A DNA stretch of 64,000 nucleotides from RGIG3002 sp045546775 (lineage in GTDB: Bacteria > Bacillota > Clostridia > Lachnospirales > Lachnospiraceae), in assembly GCA_045546775.1 (NCBI GenBank), contig JAZQDM010000026.1, forward strand, positions 1 through 64,000, read 5' to 3'. How positions within the stretch are numbered: position 1 is the first letter of the stretch; every line of letters begins with the position of its first letter. The notes under the pieces were generated by a model. The model made no database searches, was not told where the DNA came from, and was given only the letters and a program-made list of their open reading frames with translations. This document shows positions 15,643 to 24,758 of this stretch, piece after piece. A program made the position numbers and the translations under genes.

Positions 15643-17241
15643 ATGCAAGATAAAGTAAAAGAGCTTCTGGACAAGGTGAAAGAATGGTGGAATCGTTTCA
15701 CATCCAAGCAAAAAACCATGATTGTCGGTGCGGTTACGGTTGTGATTTTGGCTTTTGCGATTCTTTTTACTGTGTTGACACAGACGAAGTATGAAGTTCT
15801 TAAAAATTGTGAGACGACAAAAGAAGCGTCGGAAATTATTGATTTGTTAGAGGCGGCGGAAGTGCCGTACAAAGTTTCCGATGACGGACTTAGAATACAG
15901 GTGGATGAGAAAGAGCTGTCGACTGCGAACCTTTTGCTTGGAGCAAACGGTTATTCGGCGGCAGGATATGACATAAGCAATGTAACAGACGGTGGATTCA
16001 GTTCCACAGAGTCTGACAAACAAAAGAAATACAAATTATATTTGGAAAGCTACATTGCGAACGATTTTATCAGCATGTTTTCGTCTATCAAAAATGCCAA
16101 AGTGCAGTTGAATCTTCCGCAGGATGACGGAACATTAATCAGCCAGGAAGAAGAAGCTTATGCGGCGATTGTACTCGAAATTGAAGGCGAGTTTACAACG
16201 GACAATGCAGCGTTTTTGGCAAAAGCGGTTGCAACGATTCTTGGAAATGATACATCAAACAACGTGATTATCATGGACACAAACGGCAATTTGTTGTATT
16301 CCGGCGAAGATGAATTTTCGGTAGGCGGAGCAGCAAGCAACCAACTCAGCGTAAAAAAACAGGCGGAGGATCAATTTGCGGCAGAAGTAAAAAAAGTACT
16401 TAGCGCGACAAGTGAGTTCAGCTTGATTGAAGTAGCTCCGAACTTGGATATCGATTTTTCCACAACGACTACTATGACACATGAATACTACGCTCCGGAC
16501 GGACGTACGGAAGGTATGCTTGCGGAAGAGTCTTTGTACAACTCAGAGTCAGAAAGCGGTTCTGGGGCTGTCCCGGGTACGGATTCCAATACGGAGACAA
16601 CGTACGTATTGCCGGATTCTGCCACATCAACGGATACGGTGTCAGAAGAAAACCGTACATATTTGCCGAATGAGATGGTCATTGACAAATCGGAAAATGC
16701 AGGAAAGATTATTTATGCAAATTCATCGGTATCTGTGACCGGTACAGAATATATCATCATCAACGAAGCGGATGCAAAAGAACAGGGACTTTTGGAAGGC
16801 ATCAGCTGGGAAGAATACAAACTTGCCAATGCCGGAAGAACAAGAGTGGAAGTAGACGAAGAGCTGTATTCCGTTGTTGCAAATGCAACAGGCATTCCTC
16901 TTGAAAATATAACAATTGTAAAATACAGTGAGAATTGTTTTGTAGACGCGGAAGGTCTTGGAATCGGAGCAACAGATGTTGTACAGATTCTTCTCATTGT
17001 TGTAATACTTGCGCTTCTTGGTTTTGTTGTTCTCAGAAGTATGGCAACAAGAAAAGAAGACCAGCAGGAGGAAGAACTTTCGGTGGAAACTTTGTTGCAG
17101 TCTACCCCGGTAGCTGAACTGGAAGACATTGAAGTAGAGACAAAATCAGAAACGAGAAAACTGGTTGACAAATTCGTGGAAGAAAATCCTGAAGCGGCAG
17201 CGAATCTGTTGCGCAACTGGTTGAACGAAGATTGGGGGTAA
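15643..17241 (+). CDS. fliF: flagellar MS-ring protein FliF
   Basis: 532 residues. An N-terminal membrane segment (about 25-45) precedes the ring-building motifs (YKVSDDGLRIQVDEKELSTA, LYLESYIANDFISMFSSIKN), a Ser/Thr-rich disordered insert (about 295-330), a second membrane segment (about 446-465) and a cytoplasmic tail ending RNWLNEDWG that docks FliG. It forms the membrane-embedded base of the motor. Length is normal. It sits 19 bases after fliE and its stop lies 6 bases before fliG. Confidence 0.96.
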   Translation: MQDKVKELLDKVKEWWNRFTSKQKTMIVGAVTVVILAFAILFTVLTQTKYEVLKNCETTKEASEIIDLLEAAEVPYKVSDDGLRIQVDEKELSTANLLLGANGYSAAGYDISNVTDGGFSSTESDKQKKYKLYLESYIANDFISMFSSIKNAKVQLNLPQDDGTLISQEEEAYAAIVLEIEGEFTTDNAAFLAKAVATILGNDTSNNVIIMDTNGNLLYSGEDEFSVGGAASNQLSVKKQAEDQFAAEVKKVLSATSEFSLIEVAPNLDIDFSTTTTMTHEYYAPDGRTEGMLAEESLYNSESESGSGAVPGTDSNTETTYVLPDSATSTDTVSEENRTYLPNEMVIDKSENAGKIIYANSSVSVTGTEYIIINEADAKEQGLLEGISWEEYKLANAGRTRVEVDEELYSVVANATGIPLENITIVKYSENCFVDAEGLGIGATDVVQILLIVVILALLGFVVLRSMATRKEDQQEEELSVETLLQSTPVAELEDIEVETKSETRKLVDKFVEENPEAAANLLRNWLNEDWG

Positions 17242-17247
17242 AAAGCT

Positions 17248-18264
17248 GTGGCTAGAAGTGGAGAAGAAAAGTTAAGCGGCCTGCAAAAAGCTGCTGTATT
17301 GCTTATTTCCCTCGGACCTGAAAAATCAGCGAATATATTTAAGCATTTAAAAGAAGATGAAATCGAAGAACTTACCTTGGAGATTGCGAATACTAGAAGT
17401 GTTACACCTCAGGTAAAAGAAAACGTTATCAATGAATTTTATGAGGTATGTCTTGCGCAACAGTATATTGCGGAAGGTGGTATCGGTTACGCAAAAGAAC
17501 TTTTGGAAAAAGCGCTCGGTTCGGACAAGGCGTTGGATGTTATCGGCAAGCTGACAGCATCCTTGCAGGTAAAACCGTTCGAATTCGTACGAAAAACGGA
17601 TGCTTCCCAACTTCTCAACTTTATTCAGGACGAGCATCCGCAGACGATTGCGCTTATTTTGTCATACCTTTCTTCAGGACAGGCTGCGATGATTGTTTCG
17701 GCGTTGCCACCTGACAGACAGGCAGATGTTGCAAAACGTATTGCGGTTATGGACAGAACGAGTCCGGATGTTATTAAGGAGGTTGAGAAAGTTTTGGAAT
17801 CCAAGCTTGCTTCTTTGGTAAACCAGGATTACACCATTATTGGTGGTGTGGATGCTGTTGTTGAAATCCTTAATACAGTTGACCGTGGTACAGAAAAACA
17901 CATTATGGAAACTCTTGAAATCGAAGAACCTGAATTGGCAGATGAAATCCGTAAGAAGATGTTCGTATTCGAAGATATTCTTCTTTTGGACGACAGAGCA
18001 ATTCAGCGTGTATTGCGTGATGTGGATAACAATGACTTGGCTATTGCGCTGAAAGGTGCAGGTGAGCAGGTTCAGAATGCAATCTTTAACAACCTTTCCA
18101 AACGTCTTGCTGTTATGATCAAAGAGGATATGGACTTTATGGGTCCGGTTCGTATGAAAGACGTAGAAGAAGCACAGCAGAAGATTGTAAACATTATCAG
18201 AAAACTGGAAGACTCTGCAGAAATTGTAATTTCCAGAGGCGGAGGTGACGAGATAATTGTTTAA
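17248..18264 (+). CDS. fliG: flagellar motor switch protein FliG
   Basis: 338 residues, complete. FliG is the torque-generating C-ring subunit that contacts the stator. N-terminal LSGLQKAAVLLISLGPEKSA, the middle-domain EHPQ motif (DEHPQTIALILSYL), and the C-terminal charged helix around DDRAIQRVLRDVDNNDLAIA and GPVRMKDVEEAQQKIV are all present. It uses a GTG start supported by GGGGG overlapping the fliF end. Confidence 0.96.
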   Translation: MARSGEEKLSGLQKAAVLLISLGPEKSANIFKHLKEDEIEELTLEIANTRSVTPQVKENVINEFYEVCLAQQYIAEGGIGYAKELLEKALGSDKALDVIGKLTASLQVKPFEFVRKTDASQLLNFIQDEHPQTIALILSYLSSGQAAMIVSALPPDRQADVAKRIAVMDRTSPDVIKEVEKVLESKLASLVNQDYTIIGGVDAVVEILNTVDRGTEKHIMETLEIEEPELADEIRKKMFVFEDILLLDDRAIQRVLRDVDNNDLAIALKGAGEQVQNAIFNNLSKRLAVMIKEDMDFMGPVRMKDVEEAQQKIVNIIRKLEDSAEIVISRGGGDEIIV

Positions 18265-19189
18265 GGGTAATTTGTTAAAGGCAAATTGGAGTACGGTCAA
18301 ACAAGATGATGTCTTGGTGATTGATAGTAATTCCAGACTGGAACAAAGGATGAAAGAAGCCCAGACGGCTATGATGGTTCGTGATACGGAAGAGATTCCG
18401 GTGGAAATGGTAGATGGTATGGATGCGTTTACTGTTGCCGGCCTTTTGGAAGATGCAGAAGATGTGACGGAGCAGTTTACCCAAAGGGATGCAGAAATGC
18501 AGGCCCAGGAAATGCAGGAGTTTAGACCGGCATCCAATATTATTAAGGCATCGCAGCCTTATAACGGACCAACGCTTGATGAGGTGGACAGACAGATACG
18601 CGAAAAATTGGCAGAGGCGGAAGAACAGGCGGCTGCCATTCTTGCAGATGCGGAACAAAAGGCCGACGGCATCCGTAGAGCAGCCCACGAACAAGGGAAA
18701 AAATCCGGGTATGATGAAGGCTATGCCAGTGGTCTTGCTAAGATGTTGGAAAAAGAAGAACAACTTAAAGTAAAGGCAAAGCAGCTCGAGCAGGAATATG
18801 AAAGAATGGTAGAAGAGCTGGAACCGCAGTTTGTGGACGCGTTGACAGATATTTATGAGCATGTATTTGATGTGGAGTTGAAAGAGCACAGAGGTATTCT
18901 TGTGCATTTGATTTCCGGAGCAATCCGCAAAAGTGAAGGCAACAAAGATTTCCTTGTGCACGTTTCCAAAGATGATTATCCGTATGTCAGCATGCAAAAG
19001 AAACTGGTGCAGGAGAGTGTTGTAACACCGAATGCATCCGTGGAAATTATAGAAGATCTTACTTTGACAAGAGGACAATGTATGATAGAGACCGGTGGCG
19101 GTATTTTTGATTGTGGTTTAGGTACGGAGTTGAAAGAGCTCGCGACAAGACTGAAATTGTTGTCCTATGAAAAGAAAGAACAGAAATAA
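18257..19189 (+). CDS. fliH: flagellar assembly protein FliH
   Basis: 310 residues. FliH is the stator-like regulator of the export ATPase FliI. A long coiled coil (about 105-190, with EKLAEAEEQAAAILADAEQK and the Gly-rich GYDEGYASGLAK) is followed by a conserved C-terminal domain ending in GIFDCGLGTELKEL. The likely start is TTG at 18257, 8 bases inside fliG, with GGAGGTG upstream at 18241-18247. A second in-frame TTG at 18269 is possible. Confidence 0.92.
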   Translation: MFKGNLLKANWSTVKQDDVLVIDSNSRLEQRMKEAQTAMMVRDTEEIPVEMVDGMDAFTVAGLLEDAEDVTEQFTQRDAEMQAQEMQEFRPASNIIKASQPYNGPTLDEVDRQIREKLAEAEEQAAAILADAEQKADGIRRAAHEQGKKSGYDEGYASGLAKMLEKEEQLKVKAKQLEQEYERMVEELEPQFVDALTDIYEHVFDVELKEHRGILVHLISGAIRKSEGNKDFLVHVSKDDYPYVSMQKKLVQESVVTPNASVEIIEDLTLTRGQCMIETGGGIFDCGLGTELKELATRLKLLSYEKKEQK

Positions 19190-19203
19190 TAGGTGAAATA
19201 CTT

Positions 19204-20520
19204 TTGGAACATAAAACAATTGATTTTCAAAAATATACAAAAGTAATGGATATGCCACTTTTTTTGAAACTTGGAAAAGTTGTCAATGTGGTAGGTCTTA
19301 CAATTGAATCAGCAGGACCGGATGCAAAACTCGGCGACGTCTGTGAAATTTTTCCGGATGGTGATGATTCCAAGCCGATTATGGCAGAAGTGGTGGGGTT
19401 TAAGGATAAAAAGACGCTGCTTATGCCTTATGATGCGGTGGATGGAATCAGCCTTGGAAGTGTTGTGCAAAACACAGGAAATCCGCTTTCGGTTCAAGTA
19501 CATGACGGACTGTTGGGACAAGTGCTCGATGGTCTTGGAAGAATGCAGGGCGGTCGCAGGGAACAAGGCGTTACTTATCCGGTTATTGCACCACCGCCGG
19601 ATGCGATGAAAAGACAAATTATTGACGAAGTGTTGCCGCTTGGTGTAAAAGCGGTAGACGGTCTTATCACAGTTGGAAAAGGACAGAGAATTGGTATTTT
19701 TGCAGGTTCCGGTGTTGGTAAATCGACATTGATGGGTATGTTTGCAAGAAATACCAAGGCAGATATTAATGTAATTGCTTTGATAGGTGAGCGTGGACGT
19801 GAGGTGCGTGAATTTATCGAACGTGACCTTGGAGAAGAAGGTATGAAACGTTCGGTAGTGGTTGTTGCTACGTCGGATAGACCGGCACTTGAAAGAAATA
19901 AAGCGGCCAATGTGGCGACGGCTATTGCGGAATATTTTAGGGCGCAAGGAAAAGATGTACTTCTTATGATGGATTCCTTGACCCGTTTTTGTATGGCGCA
20001 AAGAGAAATCGGACTTGCCAGCGGGGAACCGCCGGTTTCCAGAGGTTATCCGCCCAGCGTGTATGCGGAACTACCAAAGCTTTTGGAACGTGCCGGAAGA
20101 GATGAAAAAGGTTCCATTACAGGACTATACACCGTACTTGTTGATGGTGATGACTTTAATGAACCAATCACGGATACGGCGAGAAGTATTTTGGACGGAC
20201 ATATTATGCTGAGCAGAAAGCTGGGACATAAAAACCATTATCCGGCAATTGATATTTTGCAGAGCATTTCCCGTTGTATGAGCCAGATTGCGACAAGAGA
20301 ACACAAAACAGTTGCAGGCAAACTGAAAAATGTACTGGCTACTTACAACGAGGCAGAAGATTTGATTAATATTGGCGCTTACAAGCGAGGCAGCAATCCG
20401 AATATTGATTATGCAATAGAAAAGATTGATGCGGTTAATTCCTATTTGTGCCAGGGTGTGGAAGAAAAATTCACGTTTGAGGAATCGATAGAAATGTTGG
20501 AAGAATTGTTTCGGGATTAG
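19204..20520 (+). CDS. fliI: flagellum-specific export ATPase FliI
   Basis: 438 residues. Walker A GIFAGSGVGKSTLMG, then LIGERGREVREFIERDL, Walker B VLLMMDSLTRF, and the YPPSVYAELPKLLERAG region are diagnostic of the F1-like export ATPase. It powers protein delivery to the type III gate with FliH and FliJ. The start appears to be TTG at 19204 after AGGTGAA; no nearer ATG gives a full-length protein. Confidence 0.96.
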   Translation: MEHKTIDFQKYTKVMDMPLFLKLGKVVNVVGLTIESAGPDAKLGDVCEIFPDGDDSKPIMAEVVGFKDKKTLLMPYDAVDGISLGSVVQNTGNPLSVQVHDGLLGQVLDGLGRMQGGRREQGVTYPVIAPPPDAMKRQIIDEVLPLGVKAVDGLITVGKGQRIGIFAGSGVGKSTLMGMFARNTKADINVIALIGERGREVREFIERDLGEEGMKRSVVVVATSDRPALERNKAANVATAIAEYFRAQGKDVLLMMDSLTRFCMAQREIGLASGEPPVSRGYPPSVYAELPKLLERAGRDEKGSITGLYTVLVDGDDFNEPITDTARSILDGHIMLSRKLGHKNHYPAIDILQSISRCMSQIATREHKTVAGKLKNVLATYNEAEDLINIGAYKRGSNPNIDYAIEKIDAVNSYLCQGVEEKFTFEESIEMLEELFRD

Positions 20521-20529
20521 GTGTTTTAG

Positions 20530-20985
20530 ATGGCTAAGTTTGTATACCGGATGCAGAGTATTCTGGACATAAAGATGAAGTTGGAAACGCAGGCGAAAAT
20601 GCAATTTGCGGCAGCAAAGCGTGCGTTGGATGAAGAAGAAGAAAAATTAGAAAATCTTTATCGACGTAAAGAAACATACATAGAAGAAGCACGGCAAAAG
20701 CGAAACGATTCGCTCCGCGTGCGGGAATTGCGAGACAGCAAGGTTGCTATCCAGACGATGGATGAGTTTATTTTTAAGCAAAAGCAATATGTTGCAAAAG
20801 CGGAGGCTAAACTGGAAGAGGCCAGAATTGCATTGCAGGAAGTTATGCAGGAACGAAAAACGCATGAAAAGTTGCGTGAAAAATCGTTTGAACAATTCCG
20901 TATGGATGAAAACAGCCGTGAAAGCAAAGAAATTGATGAGCTTACCAGTTATAGTTACGGGCAGAAAAAGATGGGAAATAAATAA
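20530..20985 (+). CDS. fliJ: flagellar export protein FliJ
   Basis: 151 residues, a two-helix coiled coil starting FVYRMQSILDIKMKLETQAK. This start and the position just after fliI identify FliJ, the rotor-like stalk of the export ATPase. AGGTG precedes the ATG. Confidence 0.88.
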   Translation: MAKFVYRMQSILDIKMKLETQAKMQFAAAKRALDEEEEKLENLYRRKETYIEEARQKRNDSLRVRELRDSKVAIQTMDEFIFKQKQYVAKAEAKLEEARIALQEVMQERKTHEKLREKSFEQFRMDENSRESKEIDELTSYSYGQKKMGNK

Positions 20986-21036
20986 TTGAAAAAGTAAGGA
21001 GACAGGCGTTTTTTGAGGTGCCGGGTGAGATGAAAT

Positions 21037-21897
21037 ATGGATGGAATGATTGACACAAAAGCCGAAAAGAAAAAACTGAATGAAGAACGCAAAAAAATAA
21101 AAGCAGAACAAAAAGCGCAGCGCAAAGAAGCGAAAAAGAAAGCAAAAGAGATTTCGAAAAGAGAAGCGGAATTGACGGATGATGAAGAGGGCGGAAGTTT
21201 TTCTGTTGTGATTGTTACTTTAGTCATTGTTGTCGTTTGGCTTGGTATTCTTGCGCTTTTGATTAAACTTGATGTAGGTGGTTTTGGTTCGAATGTGCTT
21301 GCACCTGTGTTGAAAGACGTGCCTGTTATTAATAAAATTTTGCCGAATGACACAGTTACTGAGACGACGCAGGAAGAAGCGTACGGCGGATATACAAGCT
21401 TAAAAGATGCGGTGGATACTATCAAGGAATTAGAGCTGGAGCTGGAAAGGGCACAGACACAAAATCAGACCGATTCCACCACGATTGCACAGATGCAGGC
21501 GGAGATTGAACGTTTGCAGACTTTTGAACAAAAGCAGATAGAATTTGAACGAATCAAAAATGAATTTTATGAAGAAGTAGTATATGCCGAAAATGGCCCG
21601 GGAGCAGAAGAATATCAAAAATATTATGAAACGATGGACCCTGCCACAGCGGAATATTTGTACAAACAAGTAGTACAACAAATGGAAGCAGATGCACAGA
21701 TTCAAGATTATGTGCAGGCATATTCCGAAATGAAACCAAAGCAGGCAGCTGCCATTTTTGAAGAGATGACAAACAACCTGGATTTGGTTGCAGATATACT
21801 GGCCGGAATGGATGCGGATTCCAGAGGAGCAATTTTAGGAGCAATGGACCCGGAAATTGCTGCAAGAATTACAAAAATTATGGATCCGGAGTATTAA
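21037..21897 (+). CDS. MotE/YlxF-like protein with MgtE-N-type C-terminal domain
   Basis: 286 residues. A Lys-rich cytoplasmic head (1-45), one membrane segment (about 49-75), a long coiled coil (about 120-180), and a C-terminal domain with repeated YSEMKPKQAAAIFEEM, VADILAGMDADSRGAILGAM and DPEIAARITKIM. This repeat is the MgtE intracellular-N type seen in MotE and in YlxF, which occupies the same place between fliJ and fliK in Bacillus. MotE is proposed to chaperone the stator protein MotC in other bacteria. A motor-stator accessory role is an inference. Confidence 0.75.
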   Translation: MDGMIDTKAEKKKLNEERKKIKAEQKAQRKEAKKKAKEISKREAELTDDEEGGSFSVVIVTLVIVVVWLGILALLIKLDVGGFGSNVLAPVLKDVPVINKILPNDTVTETTQEEAYGGYTSLKDAVDTIKELELELERAQTQNQTDSTTIAQMQAEIERLQTFEQKQIEFERIKNEFYEEVVYAENGPGAEEYQKYYETMDPATAEYLYKQVVQQMEADAQIQDYVQAYSEMKPKQAAAIFEEMTNNLDLVADILAGMDADSRGAILGAMDPEIAARITKIMDPEY

Positions 21898-21916
21898 TTT
21901 TTACGTTTTATGTCGA

Positions 21917-21949
21917 TATATATAGCAAGGGAAACTTGTTTTATATATA
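21917..21949 (+). other. hairpin in the fliK leader
   Basis: TATATATA (21917-21924) and CAAG pair with CTTG and TATATATA (21942-21949) around a GGGAAA-type loop, with TT bulged on one side. It sits in the 108-base gap before fliK, and a second small stem (CTTTCC and GGAAAAG) follows. There is no T tract, so it may affect RNA stability or translation rather than termination. Confidence 0.4.
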
Positions 21950-22005
21950 AGCACTTTCCTTTACGGAAAAGAACCTTGACAATTGCATAAGAAAGGAGGA
22001 AAACG

Positions 22006-23475
22006 ATGAGCAAATCAGTAACAAGTGTGGATAGCGTTTTATCTGTTTTTAACCAGCTTGGTACGATGCAGACTCCGAATGTTGGGATTTCTACAGACAG
22101 TTTTTCGTCGGTGATGGAAAGAACGACCAATCATGACACGTCTCTTGGACAGTCAGATTATACGGCTGTTGATTCGGGAAGTACGGACGCGCAAGAACAT
22201 GCCAATGCTTTGAAGGACAATTCCAGAGCGGCAGAAAAAGTAGAAAGTTGCACAAAACCGGAGCAAAAAGAAATTTCTTCACAAGAGGCACAGACAGCAA
22301 AGGACGCAGTGGAAGATACTGCCGGAGAAGTTGTTGAAAAAGTTGCAGATACGATGTCTGTTACAGAGGAAGAAGTTGTTCAGGCGATGGAGATGCTTGG
22401 CATGACAGCTGTAGACCTTTTGGACAAAACAAATCTTGCACAACTTATGTTGCAGTTAAGTGGAGAAAGCGACAGTATGGCGCTTGTGACAAACGAGACA
22501 CTGTATAACGGAATGCAGGAAATTTTACAATTCATTTCTAATGAATTAGCATCGGTACAGGAAATGCTTGGTTTGGATGATGCACAGTTTGATAGCTACA
22601 TGGATTTGTTCCGCTTGGATGGTATGCAGAGTGTTGTACAGAGTACAGAGTTGGTAGACCAATCAAATCAGGCAGAGCAAATGGAACAGTTACCGGTTTT
22701 TGATATGCGGGCTGAACAAAACGGCGAAATGGCAGTTGCGGATGCGCCGGCAGAAGAAGCAGTTGTAACCGTCACAAAAAATGGACAAGAAGTTCAAGTT
22801 GTAGTGGAAACTGACGCAAACACAGGTGTTTCGACTATCACACAGGAAACAAAACCGTTGAACGACATGATGGGAGACGGACGCGGAGAAGAACACGCGA
22901 AAAACAATAATACACCGGCGGAGGGTGGCAATGTATTGTTGCAGAATGCATCGCAACAACAAAATACAACAAGTGTGACTCCTCAGACAGAAATACCTTT
23001 TACGGAGCCGGAAATAAGAGACATCTTTAATCAGATTACGGAGTTTATGAGAGTGCAGGTGAAAGCGGATACAACAAGCTTACAGATGCAACTTCATCCG
23101 GAAAGTCTCGGCACATTGAACATTCATATTGCAGCAAAAAATGGTATTTTGACAGCACAGTTTACCGCACAGAATGAAGCAATAAAGAATGTGATTGAAG
23201 GACAGCTTATTACTTTGCAACAGAACTTAAATGAGCAGGGAATCAAAGTAGAAGCAGTGGAAGTAAATGTTGCAACCCAGGAGTTTAACAGAAATTTAGA
23301 CCAGGGACAAAATGGCAACGAAGAAGCTTCAAAAGAAGCGAAAAAGAAAAATGCACGTAAAATCAATCTGAATGCTTTGGAATCTTTGGATGATTTGGAA
23401 GAATTGGACGAAGAAGATAAAGTGACAGCGGATATGATGGCAAGAAACGGTAATACCGTAGATTATTTGGCATAA
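22006..23475 (+). CDS. fliK: flagellar hook-length control protein FliK
   Basis: 489 residues. The long N-terminal ruler region is acidic, Gln/Thr-rich and low in conservation. The C-terminal Flg_hook domain (about 330-430) contains VKADTTSLQMQLHPESLGTL, NIHIAAKNGILTAQFTAQNE and LITLQQNLNEQGIKVEAVEV, which identifies FliK. It measures the hook and switches export specificity through FlhB. AAGGAGG precedes the ATG. Confidence 0.92.
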   Translation: MSKSVTSVDSVLSVFNQLGTMQTPNVGISTDSFSSVMERTTNHDTSLGQSDYTAVDSGSTDAQEHANALKDNSRAAEKVESCTKPEQKEISSQEAQTAKDAVEDTAGEVVEKVADTMSVTEEEVVQAMEMLGMTAVDLLDKTNLAQLMLQLSGESDSMALVTNETLYNGMQEILQFISNELASVQEMLGLDDAQFDSYMDLFRLDGMQSVVQSTELVDQSNQAEQMEQLPVFDMRAEQNGEMAVADAPAEEAVVTVTKNGQEVQVVVETDANTGVSTITQETKPLNDMMGDGRGEEHAKNNNTPAEGGNVLLQNASQQQNTTSVTPQTEIPFTEPEIRDIFNQITEFMRVQVKADTTSLQMQLHPESLGTLNIHIAAKNGILTAQFTAQNEAIKNVIEGQLITLQQNLNEQGIKVEAVEVNVATQEFNRNLDQGQNGNEEASKEAKKKNARKINLNALESLDDLEELDEEDKVTADMMARNGNTVDYLA

Positions 23476-23496
23476 AACGTGCAGGAAGGAGAATAT

Positions 23497-24186
23497 ATGG
23501 CAATTATAGCACCGGTAGAGGACGGCAAGGTTTTGGAAACAGAATCCCAAAGTTCCTTATCAGGAAAAGAATCAACCAATAGTTCTACATTGGACAAAGA
23601 TGCATTTTTGCAATTGCTTGTTGCGCAGATGAAATATCAGGATCCGTTGGAACCGACTTCCAATACGGAATATGTATCCCAGTTTGCAACATTCTCCGAG
23701 TTGGAACAAATGCAAAACATGTCAGCATCCATGGACTTGACAAGAGCATCCAGTCTTGTTGGCGAAACTGTTTATATCAAAACAACAGGAACTTCCGGAG
23801 AAGCAACTTATGTACAGGGTAAAGTGGATTACGTTTATTATGAAAACGGAAAAGCGTTCCTGTCTATCAACGAAGAGTTGTATTCCTTGGATGATTTGGA
23901 TACGGTTGTAGATAAGACATATCACGATGCGTACAATGCAGCGTTGGAGTTGGCTTATTCCATTAACAGACTTCCGGCAGTCAAGAATTTATCGATTGGC
24001 GAAAGAAAGAAAGTGGAAGAAATTTACAATACATACCATGCGATGGATGAATATGAAAAGACATTTGTTGCTACGGATTATGAAAAACTGATTGAACAGT
24101 ACTATGCAAAGATGCAGGAACTTATTGAAGAATACGAAGGTTCACAAAACAAAAATGAAACATCGGATTCCGAGAGTGAAGAGTAA
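23497..24186 (+). CDS. flgD: flagellar hook capping protein FlgD with unusual C-terminal extension
   Basis: 229 residues. The N-terminal FlgD signature DAFLQLLVAQMKYQDPLEPT, then SQFATFSELEQMQNM, is intact, and a short beta region (SSLVGETVYIK, AFLSINEELYSLDDLDTV) follows. From about residue 150 the sequence becomes helical and acidic (NRLPAVKNLSIGERKKVEEI, then AKMQELIEEYEGSQ), resembling helical-bundle repeats of Gram-positive surface proteins rather than the usual FlgD tail. The ATG at 23497 is chosen over an upstream GTG because AAGGAGA precedes it. FlgD caps the growing hook so FlgE can polymerise. Confidence 0.92.
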   Translation: MAIIAPVEDGKVLETESQSSLSGKESTNSSTLDKDAFLQLLVAQMKYQDPLEPTSNTEYVSQFATFSELEQMQNMSASMDLTRASSLVGETVYIKTTGTSGEATYVQGKVDYVYYENGKAFLSINEELYSLDDLDTVVDKTYHDAYNAALELAYSINRLPAVKNLSIGERKKVEEIYNTYHAMDEYEKTFVATDYEKLIEQYYAKMQELIEEYEGSQNKNETSDSESEE

Positions 24187-24237
24187 ATAGTACAAGGATG
24201 TGCGGCAACGATTCAAATACTCAGGGAGGAGAATAGT

Positions 24238-24636
24238 ATGAAAATTACTGACAGACAATTTCTTTCCATTGAGCAGTTGCAGGACCAATACTTAAATCAG
24301 ACAAAAAAAACGCAGCATGTGGAAACGGGACAGACATCTTTTAAGGAGATTCTGGAAAATACAGCGAAAGCATCGGGAAATGCAGAGCTGAAGTTCTCAA
24401 AACATGCGGCAAATCGATTGGCGGATCGCAATATCATACTCACAGACAGCCAATTGGAACGTCTGAGCGAAGGTACGACAAAGGCGAGTGAGAAGGGAAT
24501 AAAAGAATCTCTCGTGCTTATGGATGAGCTGGCATTTATTGTAAATGTACCAAACCATACTGTAATAACAGCGATGAGCAGCACGGAGACAAACGAAAAT
24601 GTATACACCAACATTGATGGAGCAGTGATTATTTAG
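24238..24636 (+). CDS. flagellar operon protein, TIGR02530 family
   Basis: 132 residues. The segment LKFSKHAANRLADRNIILTD and the C-terminal ELAFIVNVPNHTVITAMS match the conserved protein found between flgD and flgE in many Firmicutes (TIGR02530). Its role is not established. A good GGGAGGAG site precedes the start. Confidence 0.8.
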   Translation: MKITDRQFLSIEQLQDQYLNQTKKTQHVETGQTSFKEILENTAKASGNAELKFSKHAANRLADRNIILTDSQLERLSEGTTKASEKGIKESLVLMDELAFIVNVPNHTVITAMSSTETNENVYTNIDGAVII

Positions 24637-24727
24637 CCGGACCTTTTTTGGAGGCTTACGTTCCGGAATGACAGAAGGAACAAAGGACACTGCGTCCGAA
24701 AGAAGAAGGATGCAAAGCATCCCGGCT
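24635..24727 (+). ncRNA. candidate structured RNA between the TIGR02530 gene and flgE
   Basis: The 122-base gap holds four complementary pairs in a nested layout: AGCCGG (24635-24640) with CCGGCT (24722-24727) as an outer closing stem; GTTCC (24660-24664) with GGAAC (24677-24681); GGAC (24685-24688) with GTCC (24694-24697); and GGATGC-AAA-GCATCC (24708-24722). The outer stem and the last hairpin share one base, so they stack or compete. The ribosome site of flgE lies 13 bases further on. This looks like a multi-branch leader, but no known class was recognised and the pairing is by eye. Confidence 0.4.
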
Positions 24728-24758
24728 TGTTGGTAAAAACAAAGGAGGTCATTTCATT

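Noticed and set aside
17674..18537. Long antisense open frame opposite fliG/fliH
   Set aside because: Same reasons: shadow composition, and two well-identified genes on the plus strand.
24635..24730. Possible c-di-GMP-I (GEMM) riboswitch before flgE
   Set aside because: The strings CCGAAAG and GATGCAAAGC echo GEMM elements, but the GAAA-capped stem is not formed and the second conserved half with the tetraloop receptor is missing.
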